Made by a program: the position numbers and the translations under genes. 64,000 nucleotides of DNA, taken from the NCBI GenBank assembly GCA_922989275.2, contig OV277858.1:7254001-7318000 (forward strand). The letters are read 5' to 3'. The stretch's first letter is position 1; each line of letters opens with the position of its first letter. Positions 43,654 through 53,677 of the stretch are shown here, piece after piece. The stretch comes from Gari tellinella. Its lineage: Eukaryota > Mollusca > Bivalvia > Cardiida > Psammobiidae. Under the pieces are notes generated by a model, which worked only from the letters and a program-made list of their open reading frames with translations, searched no databases and was not told the DNA's origin.

Positions 43654-44673
43654 GCTAAAGCCCCGATCTCAATGTCCCGGTGCTGGCCCCGGTACGTCCC
43701 GGTTGAGATAGCCAGTGGACTTGGATGAGCCGGGCGGTTTTTATGAAAAAATAAATTGCGATCTCACATTCCCGGTGTCTCCCCTGGTGGAGCACCGGTT
43801 ATGAAGCCGGACCTTCCTGGTGAGTTCCCAGTTTGGCCCGGCGTAGTTACGGTGCAGGGCCGGTCTATTCCCGGTTAACCCCGGTATAATAATAACACGG
43901 TGTAACCCCGGCCATCGCCGGTGGTATCTGGATGACCACTGGTGTCGTCCCGATCAACCCCGGTTGTTCATCGGTGACGTGCCGGTGTTCGCCGGAAAGG
44001 ACATAAATCGGGCCGGACGTGAATTAGTATCAATTCTCTTTTGTCTCTCGGGGTATATGAGATGAAATACAAAGGAAATGCAATAAAATAGAACATAATA
44101 ATGTTGTAGACTGTTCAAACTTCATTTTAATATGAGTTTCAAACAGTTTGCCCGGCGTCTGATCTGGTTACATACTGTTTGTTACAATGACTTTAGCCTG
44201 AAGCCGTTTATTTATAGAGAAAAACTTTCGTTTTTAAATATTAGATTTACCTTATACAATAGAGAGGACGATATTATTTCCTATTTAAACACAGACGAAA
44301 CAGAAACGTTAAAAATAAAATGTAGTAATCTGCATTTTTAAAAAAAAAAATCAAATTTATTCTCGCATATTATATACACCCCGGTTGTTCAGGGTAGAGA
44401 CCCGGAGCTGCCCCGGATGTGCTGGTAAAGATCCGGCGTTGCTCTGGCATTCCCCTGACCCTGGATGAAGCCGGTTCTGGTTTCTGTCCCGGTGACCCCC
44501 GGTTGTATTAAACATTTTAAAGCATCCGGGGAAGTTAGCCGGTGGAAGCTGGTCGATCCAGGATCGAGCTGGTTGCCCCCGGCGCCGCCAAGGTTGTACT
44601 CCAGGTGACTGCCGGTTTGCTAAACCGGGACTCACGGGGACCCAAACCTGGACAGTGAGATCGTGGCTTAAGC
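43654..44673. mobile_element. 1.0-kb TIR element with GC-rich CCGGT-repeat ends and AT-rich core
   Basis: Left GCTAAAGCCCCGATCTC and right GAGATCGTGGCTTAAGC are imperfect inverted ends, followed by AATGTCCCGGT-like sequence. Next to each end are about 350 bases of GC-rich DNA with degenerate units of about 20-25 bases built on CCCCGG, CCGGT and GCCGGTG. They are in opposite orientation on the two sides and surround an AT-rich core (44,030-44,350). The contrast in base composition with the surrounding AT-rich genome is extreme. The 69- and 92-codon frames inside have no recognizable domain. Confidence 0.7.
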
Positions 44674-44984
44674 ATCAGCTACGGGCTAATTCTAGCGTAT
44701 TACAGTCGGTTTTTTTTGCTGTTAACTGAATTAGCAACATCACTTTTTGTCATAAAACAGTTAAATATAGATTTGAGAAGAACTTATTACAAACCATGCC
44801 TTATTTATACTATGATGAGGTTGACAGGCTATCTCTAGATATGACCAAAAATCGCAGTTAAATGCACTCGGACCCGTACACATTTCTGGTATTTGAGTAG
44901 GTTTCCCTGGTCAAACAATGCAGCGAAAGGGCCATTTTAAAAACAAAATCAAGAGATCTAGTTCTAGATCTAAAGTTCCGTCCG

Positions 44985-45990
44985 TCCGCTCGTCCAGCTT
45001 TTCCGGAGCATAACTTCTAAAGTATAACAGCTATTGACTTCAAACTTCATATACAGATAGATCTTATTGACCAGGAGTGCAGTGCGCCAGAACCATTACT
45101 CTGACGTCAGTATTTTTGGAGTTATTGCCCTTTGTTATTTTTATCAAATTTAGGCTTCTCAGGAACATAACTTCCAAAGTATAATAGCTATTGACTTCAA
45201 ACTTCATATACAGATAGATCTAATTAACTAGGAGTGCAGTGCGCAAGAACCGTTACTCTGACATCAGTGTTTTTGGAGTTGTTGCCATTTGTTGTTATAT
45301 TTTTACCCAATTTAGGCTTGTCCGGAGCATTACTTCCAAAGTATAAGAGCTATTGAGTTTTAACTTCATATACAGATAGATATCATTGACTTAGAGTGCA
45401 GTGCGCAAGAACCGTTACTCTGTCATCAGTCTTTTTGGAGTTATTGTCCTTTGTTATATTTTTACCCAATTTAGGCTTGTCCGGAGCATAACTTCTTAAG
45501 TATAAAAGCTATTGACTTCGAACTTCATATACAGATAGATCTCATTGACTAGGAGTGCAGTGCGCAAGAACTGTTACTCTGTCATCAGTGTTTTTGGAGT
45601 TATTGCCCTTTGTTGTCATATTTTAACCCAATTTAGGCTTGTCCGGAGCATAACTTCAAAAGTATAAGAGCTATTGACTTTAAACTTCATATACAGATAG
45701 ATCTTATTTAATAGGAGTGCAGTGCACAAGAACAATTACTCTGCCATCAGTATTTTTGGTGTTATTCCCCTTTGTTGTTATATTTTTACCCAATTTAGGC
45801 TTGTCCGGAGCATAACTTCCAAAGTATAAGAGCTATTGATTTCAAACTTCATATACAGATAGATCTCATTTACCAGGAGTGCAATGCATAAGAACCTGTA
45901 CTCTGTCATCCATATTTTTGGAGTTATTTCCCTTTGTTGTTATATTTTTATCCATTTTTTGAGTTGTTGCCCTTTGTTATTATTTTCCAA
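44985..45990 (+). repeat. Tandem repeat, six units of about 162 bp
   Basis: Units start near 44,998, 45,153, 45,316, 45,478, 45,640 and 45,801 with CCGGAGCATAACTTC and contain AAAGTATAAGAGCTATTGAC, ACTTCATATACAGATAGATC, AGGAGTGCAGTGCGCAAGAA and TTTTTGGAGTTATTGCC. The left edge has TCCGTCCGTCCGCTCGTCC-like sequence and the right edge TTGTGACAAGACCCCACTGG. A dispersed-repeat body, non-coding. Confidence 0.85.
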
Positions 45991-45999
45991 GATAGGGAG

Positions 46000-46700
46000 C
46001 ACACATCAACTTTATCCAGAAACATTTATCTCTTGTGACAAGACCCCACTGGGGGTATGAATCACCATTTGTGATAGGTCTAGTTTAAATATGTACAGTC
46101 ATGACTATGAATCGGAAGATATAAATTCTATATTTCATCAAATGGTAGCTTAAAGCAGGCTGAAAGTAAAGCAGAATGCAGTATTGTGCACCTTAAGGCG
46201 CGTTCTGCTTTACTTTAAACCTGCCTAAAGTGGTAATTTATCTTCAAAATATGAAAATATATGTACAGGGTTAAAGTATAAACTGAAAGACATCCTTTCT
46301 GTTGCAGATAAAAGCCAGTCTGGACTTGGACACAACCAATGTTAAGGTGAATATTTGTTTACTTTTTAACTGACATAACCTGTTTTCTGTTCTATAGACA
46401 GGTGGTTGTTTAAAGCATGTTGAAAGTAACACGGAATGCTTGTTACTGCAATGGTACATATACATCCAGGTACGAAGCTAGCAAGGGTAACCATATAGCT
46501 GGTTCCCTCATCGAGTTTGGTACCTGGCATGAGTCATATGATGTATGAAGAACTTGCATTTTGTGTTGGAAGTTTTGTGTTCCTAAACCAAGCTAATGCG
46601 TTTATAGGCCGTAAAGAGGTAAATACAACATTATTTATTGTATTTTCTATGCGATGTATTTTAAGATTGATAATATAAGTTACACGGTATAAAATAATTT
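46000..46700. repeat. Further units of the GCTTAAAGCAGG palindromic family
   Basis: Palindrome at 46,140-46,230: GGTAGCTTAAAGCAGGCTG with GAAAGTAAAGCAGAATG, and the inverse CGTTCTGCTTTACTTTAAAC. A single-sided unit lies at 46,393-46,440. Same family as in the first 1.6 kb. Confidence 0.6.
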
Positions 46701-46703
46701 AGG

Positions 46704-46801
46704 CAGGGTGAATTGGCTTGTATGACGGTTTTGGATTCCGAATTTCCTGAACGCGAAGGAAATAAGGAATCCAAAACGGTCATACAAGGCCATACACCCT
46801 G
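46704..46801. repeat. 98-bp near-perfect inverted repeat
   Basis: CAGGGTGAATTGGCTTGTAT then GACGGTTTTGGATTCC pair with GGAATCCAAAACGGTCATAC then AAGGCCATACACCCTG. The loop is about 25 bases. Either a very small fold-back element or the two ends of a larger one after internal loss. Confidence 0.75.
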
Positions 46802-46859
46802 CAAAAATGCTGTTTAACAAATTTGCAACTACGGTCACGAAACTTCATATGCTGATGCG

Positions 46860-47065
46860 CCTCAATGGGTAGACCATAATGCATTGCAGTTTGGTGACCA
46901 ATACCTTTGATCTTGACCTCTAGGGTCAACATTAAAGTAAAAGTCTGTGCTGAGCAAACTGCACCAATAGTAATGAAACTTCAGAAGCTCATGCGGCTCA
47001 ATGACAACAATGTATCGAGGTTTGGTGACTTTAACCTTGACCCCTAGGGTCAGTGTTATGGTTTT
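46860..47065. repeat. Two tandem units with TGACCyCTAGGGTCA palindromes
   Basis: Two units of about 120 bases share ATGAAACTTC(A), CTCAATG, TTTGGTGAC and CTTGACCYCTAGGGTCA (near 46,912 and 47,036). The palindrome resembles an everted pair of GGTCA half-sites. Confidence 0.55.
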
Positions 47066-47133
47066 CTGTTAAAAGTGTGTTAGTAGTTTACAGGAGTTGA
47101 GCTTCTTAATCTTTGATTTCCCATTCTGTTTAA

Positions 47134-48250
47134 GGCTCAAGGTGAGCTATTGGGATGGCGTCCTTCCTCGTGCGTCGTCCGTCGTTGTTAACAATTGCTT
47201 CAAACGACATCTCCTCCTATACCGCTTGACAGAATTCAACCAAGCTTTACAGAAATGTTCCTTTGGTCAAGCTCTTTTAAATTTGTTCAAAGAATTAAAA
47301 CAATGCAGAACTCTGGTTGCCATGGCAACCAAAGTGAAAAAATAAGGAAATCTTTAAAAAATCTTCTTGTCAAAAAATGCAAAGGCCAGAGCTTAGATAT
47401 TTGGCACATTTCATCATCTACAGGTCCTCTATCAAGTTTGTTCAAATTATGCCCCTGGGATCAAAATTGGCCCCGCCCTGGGTCATCGTTTTACATAAGA
47501 GTTATATAGTGAAATTTTTAAACGTCTTCTACACTAAAACCAATATGGCCAGAGCTTTGATATTTGGCATGGTGACAGTTCTCGATGCCCTTTACCGATA
47601 TTGTTCAAATGGCTCTGGTTGGTTGCATATCTAGGTCATAGGAGCTAAAAATAGATATTTTTAAATGAAAACTTAAAAAATCTGCTTGTCTGAAATTACA
47701 AGAGCCAGAGCTTAGATATTTTGCACATAGCAACGCCTACAGGATCTCTATCAAGATTATTCAAATTATGCCCCTTGGGTCAAAATTGTCCCTGCCCCGG
47801 GGATCACCGTTTTACATAGAGTTATATAGTGAAATTTTCAAATGTCTTCTTCTCTGACACTAATATGGCCAGAGCTTTGCATTTTGGTATGGTGACTCTT
47901 CTGAATATCCTTTACATATATTTTGTTCAAATGGTTCAGGTCTGTTGCATATCTAGGTCATAAGAGCTAAACATATATTTTTTCTATAACAACTTTAAAA
48001 ATCTTCTTGTCAAAAACTACAAGGGTCAGAGCTTAGCTATTTGGCACATAGAATCACCTACAGGTCGTCTATCAATTTTGCTCAAATTATGCCCCTGGGG
48101 TCAAAATTGGCCCTGCCCCAAGGTCACAGTTTTACATTGAGTTATATAGTGAAATTTTCAAATGTCTTGTCCTCTGAAACTTATATGGCCAGAGCTTTAA
48201 TATCAGCAGGGTGACACTTCTAGAGTAGATGTCCTAAAGTTACCTTTTTT
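47134..48250 (+). repeat. Hairpin-ended repeat (AGGTGAGCT family), copy 1, 5' arm truncated, with 320-bp internal units
   Basis: Begins with only the right arm of the hairpin (GGCTCAAGGTGAGCTATTGG), then a CGTCGTCCGTCGTT stretch and CAATTGCTTCAAACGACATC. The interior repeats with a period of about 320 bases: GTTATATAGTGAAATTTT at 47,505, 47,823 and 48,143, and CTACAGGTCCTCTATCAAG-type phrases. Long frames (82-104 codons) run across units and are not genes. Confidence 0.8.
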
Positions 48251-49831
48251 AGCTCACCTGAGCCAAAGGCTCAAGGTGAGCTATTGGGATGGCCCTGTGT
48301 CCGTCGTCCGTCGTGCGTCGTCGTTAACAATTGCTTCAAATGACATCTCCTCCTATACCGCTGAACAGATTTCAACCAAACTTTACAGAAATGTTCCTTG
48401 GGTCAAGCTCTTTCAGATTTGTTCAAAGAATTAAAAACAATGCAGAACTCTGGTTGCTATGGCAACCAAAGTGAAAAAATAAGGAAATCTTAAAAAATCT
48501 TCTAGTCAAAAACTACAAGGACCAGAGCTTAGATATTTGGCACATAGCATCACCTACAGGTCCTCTATCAAGTTTGTTCAAATTATGCCCCTGGGGTCAA
48601 AATTGGCCCCGCCCCGGGGGTCACAGTTTTACATAGAGTTATATAGTGAAAATTTCAAATGTCTTCTTCTCTGACACTAATATGACCAGAGCTTTGATAT
48701 TTGGCATGGTGACACTTCTAAATGTCCTTTACCTATTTTGTTCAAATGGTTCTGGTCGGTTGAATATCTAGGTCATAATTCACATTCAATATATGTATAG
48801 CAGACAGCAATTCAGCATTATAAGAGTTAGACCCTAGCCACATTTCCTACTGGCAGAGTTACATAATTGAACTCAGGTCAGCTGAGGTACTGTAATTTAA
48901 CAGCTGCATATGGTGTTGTCTGCTTCATTTTTTATGCCCCTGCAGTTGGGGGCGTATTGTTTTGTCTGTCTGCTTTTTTTGTCTGTTTGTCAATTTGTTT
49001 GTCTGTCAGTCCACAACTTTAATCTTAGCCATAACTTTGTTAAAGTTAAAAACTTTATAACTTAGGTCATGTTCTACAAAGGTCAATGTCATTTTTGAGT
49101 TATTTCCCAGTGTCATATTTTCTTGTCTTTGAGATACTCCAGTTCTACTGATGTTAACTCTTTACCCCATACATATGCCTTTTTACGCCTTTAATCTATT
49201 CCTCCTCTAAAGAAAATAATTCCACTTTATACAGTCATAAAACTGTTAAGATATAAGAAATATAGTATCTATATCTTAGTAGATGATAACTTAAAGCAGG
49301 TTGAAAGTAAAGCAGAATGGGCAATTAATAATCATATGGAAATACATGTAGCTTGATAAGAAGAAGTGTCATGGATGAGGGCCATAACTCTGCCAACAAT
49401 ATTTTTTTAAATTATTCCAATTTGTCATGTTTTTTTTTGTCTGGAAGATAATTCCATTTACAGATACATTTATATTAAAATATTGTCTTGCCTATTAAGC
49501 TAAGGCACAATGACCTCAGGTGAGCGAATTAAGGGCCATGGCCCTCTTGTTGTTCAAATGGTTCCAGTCTGTTGCATATGTAGGTCACAGGAGCTAAAAA
49601 TAGATTTTTTCAATGGGAACTTTAAAAAATCTTCTTGTCTAAAACCCCAGTACCCTGATCTTAGATACTTGGCACATAGCATCATCTACAGGTTCTCTAT
49701 CAAGATTGTTCAAATTATGCCTATCAGGGAAAAAATTACCCCATTCCTGGACATAAATCATTATCTACATTTTGTAATCTATTCTCAGGTGAGCGAAATA
49801 TGCCGGGCATTGCCCCATGGGGCTCTTGTTA
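48251..49831 (+). repeat. Hairpin-ended repeat, copy 2, complete ends but rearranged inside
   Basis: The 5' hairpin AGCTCACCTGAGCC / GGCTCAAGGTGAGCT lies at 48,251-48,282. The 3' end CAGGTGAGCGAAATATGCCG with GCCCCATGGGGCTCTTGTT closes at 49,831. In between, about 770 bases (48,780-49,551) of other repeat material contain a second 3' end (CAGGTGAGCGAATTAAGGGC, CATGGCCCTCTTGTT), a GCCCCTGCAGTTGGGGGCGT start, and a GCTTAAAGCAGG unit. This indicates nested insertion. Confidence 0.7.
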
Positions 49832-49902
49832 TAAATTTAGGTTAAGATTGAATGTAGGTGACGTCCGGTTGGAAAACTTGATCAAATTATATAAACCTTT
49901 GT

Positions 49903-50087
49903 AGCTCACCTGAGCTAGATCAGGGTGATTGTTTGCAATCCTTGAATGTCCGTCTTCAGTCAACCGTCGTCCGTCATCAACAATTTTAGTGTTTACACTC
50001 TAGAGGCAACAGTATTTATCCAAACTTTCTCAAACTTACTGAGATTGTATATTATTATTACCATAAGCGTTAGATTATGTTTGAAAC
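49903..50087 (+). repeat. Hairpin-ended repeat, copy 3 (5' part only)
   Basis: Starts AGCTCACCTGAGCT, followed by GTCCGTCTTCAGTCAACC, GTCGTCCGTCATCAACAA and TTTACACTCTAGAGGCAACA. It is cut by a monomer of the 44-bp satellite that leads into the LTR element. Confidence 0.65.
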
Positions 50088-50135
50088 CCCCCATCATCCT
50101 AACGAAATATACAATGTTGGTGTCTACTTAAATAC
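50088..50135 (+). repeat. Single satellite monomer left of the LTR retrotransposon
   Basis: CCCCCCATCATCCTAACG then AAATATACAATGTTGG and TGTCTACTTAAATAC is one unit of the satellite that resumes at 60,957, showing that the CA-rich repeat copy 4 and the LTR element both sit within the satellite array. Confidence 0.8.
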
Positions 50136-51107
50136 TGTGACCAGGTTGTGTTTTCGGTCATTTCGGTAGTTTTATCTTTTCACTCATTTTAATCCAAGTT
50201 CGATAACTATTTAGCTCTTTGACGTCATTCCGCACGATATTCAGTTGTACAATTAGATTTGAGAGGGAAACATCTCTGAAGAAAACATAATTAAATATAT
50301 TTTCTAGGTTTAAAAAGTTAAATACAGGTTTGTATCGTTACTATGAATTAGCAACGAATTGGCACAGGTTGTAATGAGCTTCTGCTTTATTGTTTTCAAC
50401 GCGTAGTGAAGTTATTTCACTCCGGCTTGTCTGTAGCGTAATGTATTTTCGCGAATCGAAATAGCAGCAATTGTCATTTCTGTACCTTCTGTTTATGATA
50501 TTTGACTAACCAGAATAACTTTATTTGCAGTTTAAGCACCTACAGTGAGTGTGTGAGTTGGCAGAGTTGGGGAGGAGTGGTAACTGCGTTTAGTTCCATA
50601 AACTAGTAAGTGGGTGGAGTATTGTGTATTTGTTATAAGTTTGTATTGTAAAGCCCATTCATTATCAGACCTGCATTTAGGAAGCAATAGTTTGTTATTA
50701 TGTGTTTGCAACCATAACATAACATAACAGCTGGTTATGGGATGTAATGCTGTTGGCATCCACATAACTTTATATTTTACCCCATAGTGTTTCATGCCCT
50801 TTTTCATAAGGAATAGTAAAGGCGTTTATTTACATGTTATTGTTATTACCATGTGTCATGTTTTATATTCATGCCAGCAGGGTTTAGAATTATTTGGCAT
50901 GATTACTCATGTATTCATTATTATTTTCAGATTGCAGTTTGTTGTCAACTTGCAGTTGAGTCGAGTTGAGTTAAGACTGTGCATTGTATATACCATCATC
51001 CTACATATCCATTACCATCATCCATTGACCATGTAACATTCGTAAATGAAGATTTCAACCTACTTCTGGCTTGTCTTGCTTTAATCGACCCTCAGAGCTA
51101 GGCTACA
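50136..51107 (+). repeat. 5' LTR (972 bp)
   Basis: TGTGACCAGGTTGTG...GAGCTAGGCTACA. Compared with the 3' LTR it differs at scattered single bases (for example C/T at position 6 and C/G near 51,086) and has no length change. Small ORFs inside it also occur in the 3' LTR and are not genes. Confidence 0.97.
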
Positions 51108-51111
51108 AATT

Positions 51112-51125
51112 TGGCGCCCAACGTG
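51112..51125 (+). promoter_or_regulatory. Primer-binding site, tRNA-Lys1,2 type
   Basis: TGGCGCCCAACGTG begins four bases after the LTR end and matches the complement of the 3' end of tRNA-Lys (Lys1,2 type) over 14 bases, then diverges. Position and TGG start are those of a minus-strand primer site. Confidence 0.85.
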
Positions 51126-53677
51126 TGTTGACAGCTTCAGGAGTGTTTCGACAGATTATCATCAGTGCTAGCATCAAGGACAATGACATTGGGGGTTTAA
51201 AGTACAAATTACAGTTGCATAAGGGAGCGTGAGTAGAAATTTTTATATGAACTATATGAAAATTGCAGTAATTTCCTTGTTTATCTAAATTTATTTGTAC
51301 ATGTCATCAGCTTTCTTTTGTAGAAATACTGCAGTTTCTCATATTTTCACTATAAAATAGTGAGCTACATTGTAAAGGAAGAAAGGCATTTCACATTTTC
51401 AGTAAACTACTAAATTTGGTGAAGGTCTGGTGGTGGAATCTCTTTGATTTTCAGCATAGCACATTTATCGACCTATTTTCACTATTAACTTTGAGACATT
51501 TGCTGCTATTTCAGTTTTATACAGATAAAGCCTAAAAAAATATTAAGATCATATTACAGCTCATTACAATCTGGATCCTATATTTGAATAATTTACAGGC
51601 GTTTCCAAATTTCGGTTGAAAATTTTCTTTAAAACAGCTTTTTGTGTGTCCACATATTTGTAGCAGACGACGTTTTTTTCAGGAATTCCATTTTCTTCTT
51701 TGCTTTCGCAGTTTATAAGTTTCTGGTTGGTCTATTTTGGTTTATTCAGTCTCATAGAGTGATTTCTATTGAATTTCCTTCGAAAATTTTTCATTTTGGT
51801 GAAATTTCAGCATTTTGACTTGATATGACTTGATATGACTTTGCGACTTGACTTTTGTGACTTGACTTGATATAAAAAATTTTTTTTTGAAATTTTCTGT
51901 TTCAGCTATCATTTAATTTTGTCTTGGAAACAAGCCTATCTAACGGTTGAGATTATTAAACTGAAATTAGTTTGAAAAAATAATAATATTGAATTAAAAT
52001 AAATTGTCGGTTCAGTTCGGTTAAACCTGCAAGTTGGGAATAAACTTAAAAATGTGTTTGATAATTCAATCAAGTAAATTTTTATTTGAAATACATTGAG
52101 CAGGATACTTGCTTAATTTATTTCTACGGACTTGTTGGAAGTTGTGTACAGATTTTTGTCGGATCCGAAAGTCGCGTCGTTGTTGTTGTTGTTACCGTAA
52201 ACAATGACTTTGTAATTAGCGCAACCCGGAGCAAATTTTGTTTACCGTACTTAGTCAATAAGCGTACCCTAATTATTTTTATTTTGATTTTGCTATTGGT
52301 ATACACTATTTAGTTTGTACTTTAGTATTTAATTAGTTTAGTTCACCTGACGTACATAATACACTTACCGTACTTGTATAATAAGAGCACCTAGTGTGAA
52401 TTAGGGATAATTTGAGTTCAGTTTATTTACTTTAAAACTTTTGTGCAACAGTGGTGTTTATTTGTGTTTAGTAAACATACCTGAAGTACTTTAAATACTT
52501 TGTGAATTTAGAATTTAAAATTTTACAGTAATTGACTTTGATTGCTTTACTTAGCATTAAGATTTCTTTGGTTGCCTTACTTTGGTATTAAGATTCTTTG
52601 ATTGCTTTACTTTAGAATTAAGATCTCTTTGATTGCATTACTTTTGTATTAAGAATAATTCTTCAAATTTCTTTAGTTTGAATAATAACATTGCTAAAAG
52701 TTGAACCATTTAAAAAAAAACACACAAAAAAACCTTTGAATAATTGAATAGTGCTTTTGATCTTCATGGTTTACTAATTTAAAATTGATAAATGTTGTGA
52801 TTGTTGTGATTCATTAATAAAACCACTTAGACTGAAGGTGAACAATAGTTATATACATGTAGTTCACATAGCAGTGTAGACTCATATGAATTAGTTCATA
52901 TAGCATCTGAATAATGTAGACTCAGATGAATTAGTTCATAGCATCTGAGCAGTGTAGACTCAGATTATTTACTTCATACATGTATAATAGCATCTGAACA
53001 GTGTAGACTCAGATGATTTAGTTCATATAGCAACTGACCTTAGATGGATTAGCATTGGTGATAGTCATGTGAAATTAGTTTGTCATTTGATGAGAAAGTA
53101 GTTAGTGATAGAGCTTGGATATTTACTTGAGCTTATACAGTTTAGCTTAGATATTTACTTGAGCTTAGATATTTACTTGAGCTTAAATATTTATTTGGAG
53201 TTAGACTGTTGATTGAAAAGTACATGTGTATTGGTATGCAGTATAGCTCTTTATTTATTTAGAGTTAAACTTTAATTAGTGAGCAGTAGTGATATACCAT
53301 ATAGCACTTATACTTTTAATGAGAAATTAATATTGCACATAGGTGATTGTGTCAAATCAAATGTGAATTTTCACATAAATATGTGGATGTGAATTTAATT
53401 TTATACATGAATAAGTTATGTGTTTGTTATTTAGTTTTAATTTTCAGCTGAGCCTATAGTTACTTAGTACTTTGTGTTTTAAGTGGATAATTTTCAGCTA
53501 TAGTTAGAACTTAGCCTTTTTACAGGTGAAAATTGTTTAAGCAAACTTGATTTATACTTAGCTTTATCATTTGAAATGTGATAATGACACTTTGTAATTA
53601 GACAAAGGAAGAGTGGTGATAAAGTTAAGTTGAACTAAATTTGTATTGGAGAGATACACTGCTAACATATTAGCAAG
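51126..53677 (+). other. Long non-coding leader of the LTR retrotransposon, with possible intron signals
   Basis: About 2.55 kb without a substantial ORF. A consensus-like donor GTGAGTAG begins at 51,229, and pyrimidine-led AGs occur at TTAATTTTCAG (about 53,449) and CCTTTTTACAG (ends 53,525), so a leader intron is possible. Short tandem repeats occur: GATTGCTTTACTTTAGAATT units at 52,535-52,660, CATCTGAACAGTGTAGACTC units at 52,868-53,030, and CTTGAGCTTAGATATTTA units at 53,110-53,200. Confidence 0.55.

Noticed and set aside
47097..47634. Overlapping 82-104-codon frames
   Set aside because: They cross the units of a tandem repeat and recur in frame-shifted form in neighbouring units.
50532..51036. 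91- and 80-codon frames
   Set aside because: They lie inside the LTR and are duplicated in the other LTR (60,147-60,651); LTR sequence, not host genes.
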